Shown piece after piece: positions 33,904 through 41,397 of a stretch of DNA of 64,000 nt. Origin of the DNA: Nocardioides nitrophenolicus (GTDB taxonomy: Bacteria > Actinomycetota > Actinomycetes > Propionibacteriales > Nocardioidaceae); NCBI RefSeq assembly GCF_016907515.1, contig NZ_JAFBBY010000001.1, forward strand, positions 2,914,001 to 2,978,000, read 5' to 3'. The position numbers and the translations under genes are program-made. Under the pieces are notes generated by a model. It was not told where the DNA came from. It saw only the letters and a list, made by a program, of their open reading frames with translations, and made no database searches. Positions within the stretch are counted from its first letter, which is position 1; the number at the start of each line of letters is the position of its first letter.

Positions 33904-34866
33904 ATGGACCCCGTCCAGTCCCCTCCGGTGTCGATCCTGCTCGACTGCGACCCCGGCCACGACGACGCCGTCGCGATCCTGCTGGCCCTCGGCTCGCCCC
34001 AGGTGCGCCTGCTCGGCATCTCGAGCTGCTTCGGCAACTGCGCCGTCGAGGACGCCACGCGCAACGCGCAGCGGGTGCTCGCCCTCGCCGGGCGGGCCGA
34101 CGTACCGGTGGCGGTCGGCGCGGCCGGCCCGCTGACCGGCGAGCTCGCCCTCGGCAACTACGTCCACGGCGTGAGCGGCCTCGACGGCCCGCCGCTGCCC
34201 GAGCCCGCCGCCGAGCCGCTGGCCGAGGACGCCGTGAGCTTCCTGCGCCGGATGCTGCTCGAGGCGGCCGAGCCGGTGACCCTCGTGGTCACCGGTCCGA
34301 TGACCAACGCGGGCCGACTGCTGCGCGAGCACCCGGACCTGGTCGAGCGGATCGCCGAGGTGATCTTCATGGGCGGCAGCACCGAGCGCGGCAACCACAC
34401 CCCGACCGCCGAGTTCAACACCTACGCCGACCCGGAGGCGCTCGACGTCGTGCTGCGCTCGGGCGTGGCCGTGCGGATGGTCGGGCTCAACCTCACCCAC
34501 CAGGCGCTCGCCACCCCGGAGGTGGTCGAGCGGATGCGGGCCATCCCGACCGGGATCGGCCGCACCTGCGCGGCCTGGATGGGCTTCTTCGGCGACTCGT
34601 ACAACCGGATCTGGGAGTTCGACGCCCCGCCGGTGCACGATCCGTGCACCATCGCCGCCCTGATCGACCCCGACGTCATCGAGTGGCGCGAGGCCTTCGT
34701 CGCCGTCGAGCTGGACGGCACCTGGACCCGGGGTACGACGGTCGTCGACCTGCACCGGCGCTATCCCGACCAGCCGGTCAACGCCCGGGTCGCCGTCCGG
34801 CTCGACGCCGAGCGCTACTGGGACCTGGTCATCGACGCGCTGCACCGGCTCGGGGACGCGCCGTGA
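33904..34866 (+). CDS. Inosine/uridine-preferring nucleoside hydrolase
   Basis: A 320-residue nucleoside N-ribohydrolase that splits a nucleoside into base and ribose with bound Ca2+. The DCDPGHDDA motif near residue 15 is the family signature (DxDPGxDD); GLNLTHQ, EFNTYADPEAL (Asn/Glu/Asp of the substrate and metal site) and VHDPCTIAALIDP with the late Asp are present. No secretion signal, so it works on imported nucleosides. Ribokinase overlaps its end (GTGA), giving a coupled ribose release and phosphorylation pair. Confidence 0.92.
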   Translation: MDPVQSPPVSILLDCDPGHDDAVAILLALGSPQVRLLGISSCFGNCAVEDATRNAQRVLALAGRADVPVAVGAAGPLTGELALGNYVHGVSGLDGPPLPEPAAEPLAEDAVSFLRRMLLEAAEPVTLVVTGPMTNAGRLLREHPDLVERIAEVIFMGGSTERGNHTPTAEFNTYADPEALDVVLRSGVAVRMVGLNLTHQALATPEVVERMRAIPTGIGRTCAAWMGFFGDSYNRIWEFDAPPVHDPCTIAALIDPDVIEWREAFVAVELDGTWTRGTTVVDLHRRYPDQPVNARVAVRLDAERYWDLVIDALHRLGDAP

Positions 34867-35774
34867 GCGGCGGACCGCTCGTCTGCGTGGTCGGCTCGCT
34901 CAACGAGGACACCACGCTGCGCGTGCCCGGCCTGCCGCGGCCCGGGGAGACCGTGCTCGCCACCGGCTCCTTCCGCGCACCCGGCGGCAAGGGCGCGAAC
35001 CAGGCGGCCGCGGCCGCCGTGCTCGGCCGCAGCCGCGGCGCCTCGGTCGCGATGGTGGGCGCGGTCGGCAGCGACGACGCCGGCGAGCGCTCGGTCGCGG
35101 CCCTCGCGGCCGGTGGCGTCGACGTCGCCGGCATCCGGCGGCTCGACATCGTCCCCACCGGCACCGCCGTCGTCGTGGTCGACGACGCGGGCGAGAACCA
35201 CATCGTGGTCGACCCCGGAGCCAACGACGCCCTCACCGCCGACGAGGTCGAGAAGGCCGTCGGCGACCTGCGGCCCGCGGTGGTGCTCGCCCAGCTCGAG
35301 GTCGCCACCGCCTGCATCGAGGCCGCGGCACGCGCGGTCCCCGAGGCGCGAGTGATCCTCAACCCCGCCCCGATGCCGGCCGACGCGGCCGACGTCCGCG
35401 CGCTCCTGGACCGGGTCGACGTACTGGTTCCGAACCAGGCCGAGCTCGGCCGCCTCGCCGGCCGGCCGACCCCGCGGACCCCGGACGAGGTCGCGTCCTG
35501 CGTGGCCGCCCTCGGCTTCGCGGGCGATGTCGTGGTGACGATGGGCGCCCACGGCGCCTACGTGGCCCCGCGCGACGCCGCCGCCCACCACGTCCCCGCC
35601 GAGCCCGTCGACGCCGTCGACACCAGCGGCGCCGGCGACGTCTTCGCCGGCTGCCTTGCCGTCGCGCTGGCGACCGGCGCCGACCTGGTCGCCGCCGTCA
35701 CCGAGGCCAACCGGGCCGCTGGGCGCAGTACTGAGGTGGCGGGGGCGCGGGTGCCGGCTGACTTCACCGGCTGA
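34863..35774 (+). CDS. rbsK: Ribokinase (PfkB family)
   Basis: A 303-residue PfkB-family kinase making ribose 5-phosphate from ribose and ATP. Substrate motif FRAPGGKGANQAAAAAVLG (residues ~37-55), NPAPMP, VPNQAELGRLAG, and the DTSGAGDVFAGCLAVAL anion hole with catalytic Asp near residue 245. GTG start overlaps the nucleoside hydrolase stop. As last gene of the operon it feeds the pentose-phosphate pathway. Specificity for ribose is inferred from neighbours and from the GGKGANQA motif. Confidence 0.9.
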   Translation: MSGGPLVCVVGSLNEDTTLRVPGLPRPGETVLATGSFRAPGGKGANQAAAAAVLGRSRGASVAMVGAVGSDDAGERSVAALAAGGVDVAGIRRLDIVPTGTAVVVVDDAGENHIVVDPGANDALTADEVEKAVGDLRPAVVLAQLEVATACIEAAARAVPEARVILNPAPMPADAADVRALLDRVDVLVPNQAELGRLAGRPTPRTPDEVASCVAALGFAGDVVVTMGAHGAYVAPRDAAAHHVPAEPVDAVDTSGAGDVFAGCLAVALATGADLVAAVTEANRAAGRSTEVAGARVPADFTG

Positions 35775-35861
35775 ACCGGCCCGCGCTTGCAGCTTGCGGA
35801 TCCTCGTCAAGCGCCTCGGCCTTGCGACGCGGGGAGCCCGCTTCACCCGAGCATGGACATC

Positions 35862-36074
35862 TCATCGCCTGGCGTCGTAGGCGGAGACGGTGTGATGGTT
35901 GTAGGTCGGCGGTCCGCGGTCGGTGGTGGTGTACGCCAACACCGCAGTGTCGTAGTGGCCGTCGTAGCCGTAGGTCACGACACCGGGAGCCGCTACGGCC
36001 ATCGTCGGTCCCGGACCGATCACGCCGAACAACGCCGCGATGAGCGCGGCGAGGATCGCGACCACGCGGCTCAT
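35862..36074 (-). CDS. Small secreted protein, unknown
   Basis: A 70-residue protein with a clear signal peptide (MSRVVAILAALIAALFGVIG, cut after AVAA), leaving a ~40-residue Tyr/Thr-rich peptide (GVVTYGYDGHYDTAVLAYTTTDRG). Its ATG overlaps the stop of the SCO4402-like gene (ATGA), so it is translated with it. Family unknown. It might be an accessory of the adjacent toxin/immunity remnant. Confidence 0.55.
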   Translation of the reverse strand: MSRVVAILAALIAALFGVIGPGPTMAVAAPGVVTYGYDGHYDTAVLAYTTTDRGPPTYNHHTVSAYDARR

Positions 36075-36457
36075 GGAGGAGGCGCTTCGTCGGATCGCTG
36101 CATGACGACGAGAGCCGCCCGCGCTGCATCCACGACGGCAGCCCAGCGCGGATCACTCGTGTACGCCTCATCGGGCTCGTCGCCAAGATCTCGAAGCAGG
36201 ATTCCGAGTGCACGCTCGAGGTCAAGGAACGCTGGAACCTCCTCCTCGTGTAGGACGTCGGGCACCACAGCCTGGGGCTGGGGAAGGACCATGCAGTCGT
36301 CGTAAAGAACGTGGACGTTGATGGTCAGGTCGTCGTAGTAGTTGACGCCCTCCTCGACCTTTCCCCACCGGGAGTGTTGGTGCTGCGGGTCGCTCAGTGA
36401 CCGCAAGGCAGCAATCACCTGCAGGCGCATGTCAGGGAACACGATCGGCTGGTTCAT
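36071..36457 (-). CDS. SCO4402-family protein, immunity-like
   Basis: A 128-residue acidic protein. The conserved core MNQPIVFPDMRLQVIAALRSLSDPQHQHSRWGK, YYDDLTINVHVLYDDCMVLPQP and DEPDEAYTSDPRWAAVVDAARAAL matches the actinobacterial SCO4402 family. The start at 36457 overlaps the stop of the RHS fragment (ATGA); a longer frame to 36496 exists but would overlap more. Small acidic proteins directly coupled to the end of RHS toxin genes are usually their immunity proteins; that role is inferred from position here. Composition is less GC-rich than the surrounding genome. Confidence 0.72.
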   Translation of the reverse strand: MNQPIVFPDMRLQVIAALRSLSDPQHQHSRWGKVEEGVNYYDDLTINVHVLYDDCMVLPQPQAVVPDVLHEEEVPAFLDLERALGILLRDLGDEPDEAYTSDPRWAAVVDAARAALVVMQRSDEAPPP

Positions 36458-37425
36458 GGCGTGCTCCACGACGACCACGCCTTCGGAGCCTTCCACACGC
36501 CACTACCGTTCTTGGTGAACGTCACGGTCGACCCGGTCTCCTGGAAGACCGTGCGCGTACCGTCGGAGTTCTTGCTCAAGGCCATGTCATAGGTGCTGCG
36601 CCAACCCCGGCCGAGGGGCCCGTTGTAGCCCGCGTCGAGCGAGTTGTAGCCCAGCTGGAAGTCCAGCCCCGGCCCACGACCGGCGATCGTCACGCCCGGA
36701 AGGGTCCAGTGCTCGTTGCCCGAGCGAGTGTCGACCGAGTTCGACGTCGACCCGCTGCACGGCGGGCACTGCTGTCCCGCAGCCGGGTTCGGGCCGAAGA
36801 ACTCCGAACCACTGACGGCCCGGTTGCATACGCCTGTGGTGCCGCCAGGCACGTCGAACCCGAGACTCCATCGGATCCCGGCGCCAGCGAAGGTCCGGCT
36901 CGCCCTGATCGCGACCGCGAACATGCGCGACTGCCCCGTGCTGTTCGTGAAATGTGGGATCTCGTTGAGCGAGTGGGGTGGGGACCACGAGTACGGACCT
37001 GGACCCCAGATGATCCCGACATCCGCGAGCCCGAGCTTCGAGGTGAGCTCGATTCCGTCGGCCCAGATCGATGCATTCAAGAAGTACTCGCCGCGACCGG
37101 CGCCGAAGTACAGGCTGGGCATGATCTCCACGGCGGAGTCGAAGTACAACGAAGCGCCCGCCGGCACCCAGACCGCGGCGTACCTCGTCTCTGTCGAAAG
37201 ATCCTCCACACGATCGTCGCCGCAGATCACCGGCAAGTCACCCGTGGCCGACGGCGAACCAGGAGTCGCGACCGCTGGAACCGCAAAGGACGGCAGCAGA
37301 GGAAGCAAACTGGCGACCATGCCGGCGACCAACACCGCGATCAACGCGCGAAGGCCATGGCGTCGATCCAGATCGGTCGTTCGACGCACTGCGCCACGCC
37401 CAGCGCGCGACCAGCGATGTCCCAT
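36454..37425 (-). pseudogene. RHS polymorphic toxin, internally deleted N-terminal remnant
   Basis: A 323-residue frame. It opens with MGHRWSRAG, basic residues and a secretion helix (LRALIAVLVAGMVASLLPLLPSF, cut near AVPAVA). The C-terminal third is the entrance of an RHS/YD-repeat protein: CPPCSGSTSNSVDTRSGNEHW, LPGVTIAGRGPGLDFQLGYNS and LGRGWRSTYDMAL, then SDGTRTVFQETGSTVTFT. Intact RHS proteins continue for 1000 or more residues of YD repeats, the RHS core and a C-terminal toxin. Here the frame stops shortly after, in an ATGA overlap with the SCO4402-like gene. This looks like an in-frame deletion that kept the toxin's last codons. Confidence 0.72.
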
Positions 37426-37955
37426 GCTCGTCGCAATACCGAGCAGGGCCCGCGACCTGAGCACACCGGGTCGGGCGACGAAGGTGAGACGAGGCACGTG
37501 AACCACCAGGCTTTCGCACCAGGCCTCCCCAGGGCGCCACGCGCGCCCGACCCGTGCCGGGGATGCTAGAACGAGTCCCCTCCGCACGTCTGCCAAATCC
37601 TCACCACTGCACCCAGAAATGGGGTCAGTCCTACCCTCAGCGCAATCGCCGGCACCGGCGCTTCCAAACCGAGGTGCCGACACACGCGGACATTCATGCA
37701 GCCGGCGTTCCGCGGACCGCGTCCTTCGAGTCGCACACGTCGAGACGGAAGCCGCCAGAGCGTGGACGAGTAGATCCTCAAGACCACCCGATCGAACCCG
37801 GCGCCGTCCCCACGGCCATCGAGGGCATCGAGGTCCTCGACAGGGGGACGTAGCCACGGACTCAGGCTTCAGGTCATCGACGCCGCAAACGACAACCGCG
37901 CCACGACGACCGACGCTCGGCGCCGCTCGCGCCGCCTACCTGCGGGATCCCTTGG
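37426..37955. other. 530-bp region without a recognisable gene
   Basis: Less GC-rich than its flanks. Short open frames exist on both strands but none shows a conserved motif, signal peptide or clean RBS. It carries the presumed RHS promoter at its left end and may be debris of the deleted toxin island. Confidence 0.5.
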
Positions 37956-39104
37956 TCACAGCCCGTCGGCCGCCAGCAGGTGCAGGCCGGCGCCCACGGC
38001 CAGCACCCCCTCGTCGAAGACGGCGTCGGCGGCGTGGTTGAACGCGTGGTGGCCGGGGACCTGGGCGCCGAGGTAGACCATGGAGCCGGGCCAGCGATCG
38101 AGGAAGTAGGCGTAGTCCTCGATCACCATCGACGGGTCGGCCATCGGCCGGGCCTCGACGGGCGCGTCGCGGAGGGCGGCGACCAGCCGTTCGTCGTACG
38201 TCGGGTCGTTGACGACGGGCGGGTAGCCCTCGACGATCTCGACCGACACCGCGAGGTCGGCGTCCTTCGCCGCCCGCTCGGCGAGCTCGCGCAGGGTGGT
38301 GACGAGGGCCGCGCGGCGCTCCTTGCTCAGCGTGCGCAGCGTGCCGCGCAGGCTGCCCTCGGCGGGGATCACGTTGACGGTGTTGCCCATCAGGCTCTCG
38401 GTGACCGTGGCGACGAGGTGCTCGTCGGCCGCGAGCTCCGCGACCGCCCGGCGCAGGCCGTGGACGACGTCGGCGCCGGCGACGATGGGATTGCCGGCGA
38501 GGTGGGGCTGGCTGGCGTGCGCGCCGGGGCCGGTGAAGGTGATCCGGAACCAGTCGCCGGCGGCCATGAACACGCCGGGGCGGTGGAAGACGGTGCCGGC
38601 CGGCCAGGTGGCGTGCACGTGGATCGCGAAGGTCTCGGCGTCGTCGAGGCGCAGGTGGGCGTGCCGCGCGAGGGTCGGCACCGCGCCGCGGTCGCTCTCC
38701 TCGCCCGGCTGGAAGACGAGCACGGTGTCGCGGCGCGGCGGCTCCTCGACGAGGCAGCGGGCGGCGCCGAGCAGCATCGCCATGTGCAGGTCGTGGCCGC
38801 AGGCGTGCATCGCGCCGTCGCGCCGCGAGGCGAAGGGCAGGCCGGTCTCCTCGCGGACCGGGAGCGCGTCCATGTCGGCGCGCAGGACCACCGGCCGGCC
38901 GCCCTCCCGGCCACTGATCGCGGCGGTGACGCCGGCCCCCTCGTGCACCTCGGGACTTAGCCCGAGCCCGGCGAGGACGTCGGCGACGTAGGCGTGGGTG
39001 TCGGGGAGGGCGAGGCCGACCTCGGGCTCCTCGTGGAGCCGGCGGCGGTGGCCGACCATCCACTCGGCGTACGCCGCGGCCTGCTGCCAGCGATCGATCG
39101 GCAC
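37956..39104 (-). CDS. M20-family metallo-amidohydrolase (M20D)
   Basis: A 382-residue zinc hydrolase of the hippurate/IAA-amino-acid hydrolase group. HRRRLHEEPEVGL, VVLRADMDALPVREETGLPF (metal Asp), HACGHDLHMAMLLGAA (metal His/Asp), FQPGEESDRGA (catalytic and metal Glu), a dimerisation domain (FTGPGAHASQPHLAGNPI), and ending PGHHAFNHAADAVFDEGV (metal His). It cleaves N-acyl amino acids or similar amides. GTG start; it follows the rhodanese gene by 13 nt, itself coupled to LysR, so a LysR-rhodanese-M20 operon is likely. Confidence 0.9.
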   Translation of the reverse strand: MPIDRWQQAAAYAEWMVGHRRRLHEEPEVGLALPDTHAYVADVLAGLGLSPEVHEGAGVTAAISGREGGRPVVLRADMDALPVREETGLPFASRRDGAMHACGHDLHMAMLLGAARCLVEEPPRRDTVLVFQPGEESDRGAVPTLARHAHLRLDDAETFAIHVHATWPAGTVFHRPGVFMAAGDWFRITFTGPGAHASQPHLAGNPIVAGADVVHGLRRAVAELAADEHLVATVTESLMGNTVNVIPAEGSLRGTLRTLSKERRAALVTTLRELAERAAKDADLAVSVEIVEGYPPVVNDPTYDERLVAALRDAPVEARPMADPSMVIEDYAYFLDRWPGSMVYLGAQVPGHHAFNHAADAVFDEGVLAVGAGLHLLAADGL

Positions 39105-39117
39105 GGTTCCGACGCGC

Positions 39118-39456
39118 TCAGACGACGTACGGCGGCTGGTCGCCGTCGGCGGTCATCGGCCGGCCGGCGCGCTCCCAGCCGAGCATGCCGTCGACCAGGT
39201 TGACCACGTCGTAGCCCTGTTGCGCGAGATAGGCGACCGCGCGCGCCGAGCGGCCGCCGCCCTTGCAGACCACCAGGGTCTGCGGCGCCTCGAGTTCCAC
39301 GAACTCGCCCAGCCGGGCGGGCAGCTCCATCAGCGGGATGTGGACCGCGCCTTCGATGTGGCCGGCGGCCCACTCGTCGTCCTCGCGGACGTCGAGCACC
39401 AGCAGGCGCTCGGGCAGCGGGTCCGGGACACCGTCGATCTCGACCTGGGGGATCAT
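39118..39456 (-). CDS. Single-domain rhodanese-like protein
   Basis: A 112-residue rhodanese. VLDVREDDEWAAGHIEGAVHIPLMELPAR is the N-terminal signature and LVVCKGGGRSARAVAYLAQQGYDVVNLVDGMLGWERAG carries the active loop CKGGGRS with the persulfide Cys near residue 66. It transfers sulfane sulfur in the cytoplasm; acceptor unknown. A TAGGCT box ending 6 nt before the ATG gives a leaderless transcript, although the start also overlaps the LysR stop (ATGA), so both read-through and own promoter are possible. Confidence 0.9.
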   Translation of the reverse strand: MIPQVEIDGVPDPLPERLLVLDVREDDEWAAGHIEGAVHIPLMELPARLGEFVELEAPQTLVVCKGGGRSARAVAYLAQQGYDVVNLVDGMLGWERAGRPMTADGDQPPYVV

Positions 39457-40361
39457 GGCTCCAGCCTAGGAGACGCCGCCCGCAGTGCGGCGGTCACCGC
39501 GTCGACGGCGGGGGTGCGTGCCCGCCGGGTCAGCAGGAACACCTCCCGGCCGAGCGGTCCCTCCGCGAGCGGGCGGACCGCGACCCCCTCGTCGCGCCCG
39601 GCGAGGGCGAGCTCGGGGAGCAGCGCGCCCGCGCCGGCCGTGCGCACCATCTCCAGCAGGATCACGAAGTCGTCGGAGCTGTGCCGCAGGTCCGGCTCGA
39701 AGCCGCCGTATCCACGGCACACCCGCAGGTGCATCGCACGATGACCGGTGCCGGGCTGGCAGGCCGCCCAGGCGAGGCCGGCGAGCCGGGTGAGGGGCAC
39801 CCGGGCCGCACCGGCCTCGGGGTGGTCGGCGGGCAGCACGAGGAGGAGCCGCTCGCGCAGCAGCCGCTCGCGGCGCAGGTCGGCGTGGACCGGGCGCGGC
39901 TCGCCGTCGTACTCGTCCCCGATGACGAGGTCGTACTGGTGCAGGCGCAGCCCGGGCGCGGCCTGCTCGACCTCGCCCTCGGTCACCTCGATCCGTACGT
40001 CGGGGTGGCTGGTCGCGAGGGCGCGGACGGCGGGCGCGACGATCCGCAGCAGCGCGGACTGGAAGGCGCAGATCCGCACCACGCCCGCCACCCGGCCCGC
40101 GGCGAGGGTGGCGAGCTCGGCCTCGGCCGTCTCGACGCCCTCGAGCAGGGTGAGGGCGTGGTCGACGAGAAGGCGGCCTGCGTCGGTCAGCCGGACGTTG
40201 CGACCGGTCCGCTCGAGCAGCGGCGTGCCGGCCTCGCGCTCGAGGACGGCGAGCTGCTGGGAGACCGCGCTGGGGGAGTACCCGAGCGCCGCCGCGGCGG
40301 CGTGCACGGTGCCGCGCCCGTGCACCTCGCGCAGCAGGCGGAGCCGGTGGAGGTCGAGCAT
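39453..40361 (-). CDS. LysR-family regulator
   Basis: A 302-residue LysR regulator: HTH MLDLHRLRLLREVHGRGTVHAAAAALGYSPSAVSQQLAVLEREAG at the N terminus, then a two-lobe effector domain starting VVRICAFQSALLRIVAP. It has its own leaderless start: minus-strand TAATCT (plus 40368-40373) ends 6 nt before the ATG. That -10 lies inside a 17-bp palindrome, as expected for autoregulation. It diverges from an EamA-type exporter over 40 nt, and LysR proteins commonly control such a neighbour. Confidence 0.92.
   Translation of the reverse strand: MLDLHRLRLLREVHGRGTVHAAAAALGYSPSAVSQQLAVLEREAGTPLLERTGRNVRLTDAGRLLVDHALTLLEGVETAEAELATLAAGRVAGVVRICAFQSALLRIVAPAVRALATSHPDVRIEVTEGEVEQAAPGLRLHQYDLVIGDEYDGEPRPVHADLRRERLLRERLLLVLPADHPEAGAARVPLTRLAGLAWAACQPGTGHRAMHLRVCRGYGGFEPDLRHSSDDFVILLEMVRTAGAGALLPELALAGRDEGVAVRPLAEGPLGREVFLLTRRARTPAVDAVTAALRAASPRLEP
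39463..39468 (-). promoter_or_regulatory. Leaderless-type -10 box of the rhodanese gene
   Basis: Minus-strand TAGGCT inside the 3' end of the LysR gene, 6 nt before the ATG at 39456. Confidence 0.55.
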
Positions 40362-40363
40362 CC

Positions 40364-40380
40364 GTTCAGATTATCCGAAC
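40364..40380. promoter_or_regulatory. LysR-site palindrome over the lysR promoter
   Basis: GTTCAGATTATCCGAAC: arms GTTCaGAT and ATCcGAAC match at 7 of 8 positions around a central T. It contains the lysR -10 and lies 21 nt before the EamA start. Confidence 0.7.
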
Positions 40381-40401
40381 GATCAGGCACACAAAGGTGC
40401 G

Positions 40402-41397
40402 ATGGACGTGAACGATTGCTGTCACGACCATGGATCCGTGGGTGCCCTCTACTGCTTGCTCTCGGCCGCCGGCTTCGGGCTGATGGCCGTCTTCGCTAAG
40501 TCCGCGTACGACGAGGGCGTGTCCGTCCCGGCGCTGCTCCTGGTGCGCTTCGCGCTGGCCGCCGTCCTGCTGCTCGCGATCGCGGCGAGCCGCGGGGCGC
40601 TGCGCGGCCTGACCCGCCGGGCGGTGCTGGTCGGCTTGGCGATGGGCGTCTTCGGGTACGCCGTGCAGGCATCCTTCTACTTCTCCGCGCTCCAGCACCT
40701 CGACGCCTCGCTGGTGGCCCTGGTCTTCTACGTCTACCCGGTCACCGTGATGGTCGCGTCGATCGCGGTCGGGCGCGAGCGGGCCTCCGTGCGTCGGGTG
40801 GCCGCGCTGCTGGTCGCCCTCGGCGGGATCGGCCTGGTCCTGGCCGGCGCCGCGACCGGGCAGTTCGACACCGTCGGCGTGCTGCTCTCGCTCGGCGCGG
40901 CGGCAACCTACACCGGCTACATCGTCGTCGGCGACCGGGTCACCGCCGGCACCCCGCCGGTCGCGCTCGCGGCGCTGGTCTGCACCGGCGCCACCGGTGC
41001 CCTGCTCGCCGTGGACGGGGTGCGCGGCCTGCCCGACCTGGGCTTCGGCGCCGCCGGCTGGGGCTGGCTGGCCGCACTGGTGCTGATCAGCACCGTCGCG
41101 TCGGTGCTGCTCTTCTTCGCCGGCCTCGCCAAGGTCGGTCCCTCGACCGCCGCGATCCTGTCGATCCTCGAGCCGGTCGTGACCGTGCTCAGCGCGGCCG
41201 CCGTGTTCGGCGAGACGCTGACGGCGCCGCAGTGGGGCGGCGGGCTGCTGGTCCTCGCCGCGGTGGTGCTGGTGCAGCTGCCCGCGCGGGGTCGGGTACC
41301 GGTCGTCGTACCCGGGGTCAGGTCGCGCGCACCACGCCGACCGGCTCGGGCTGGAAGCCCGGGAACACCTGCGCCGACGATGCCCCGAGCCGGTTGA
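40402..41397 (+). CDS. EamA-family (DMT) transporter
   Basis: A 331-residue ten-helix drug/metabolite transporter made of two EamA repeats: GALYCLLSAAGFGLMAVFAKSAYDEG with FYFSALQHLDASLVALVFYVYPVTVM (first), and GVLLSLGAAATYTGYIVVGDR with ILSILEPVVTVLSAAAVFGETL (second). It probably exports an amino acid or metabolite. AAAGGTGC precedes the ATG at 40402; a GTG twelve codons on is an alternative. Divergent from lysR with a shared palindrome. The Pro/Arg-rich last ~26 residues overlap, antisense, 80 bp of the DUF1501 gene, so the true end may be less constrained. Confidence 0.88.
   Translation: MDVNDCCHDHGSVGALYCLLSAAGFGLMAVFAKSAYDEGVSVPALLLVRFALAAVLLLAIAASRGALRGLTRRAVLVGLAMGVFGYAVQASFYFSALQHLDASLVALVFYVYPVTVMVASIAVGRERASVRRVAALLVALGGIGLVLAGAATGQFDTVGVLLSLGAAATYTGYIVVGDRVTAGTPPVALAALVCTGATGALLAVDGVRGLPDLGFGAAGWGWLAALVLISTVASVLLFFAGLAKVGPSTAAILSILEPVVTVLSAAAVFGETLTAPQWGGGLLVLAAVVLVQLPARGRVPVVVPGVRSRAPRRPARAGSPGTPAPTMPRAG

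Noticed and set aside
37426..37955. Short open frames that might be toxin genes
   Set aside because: No conserved motif, no RBS, no codon-position bias on either strand.
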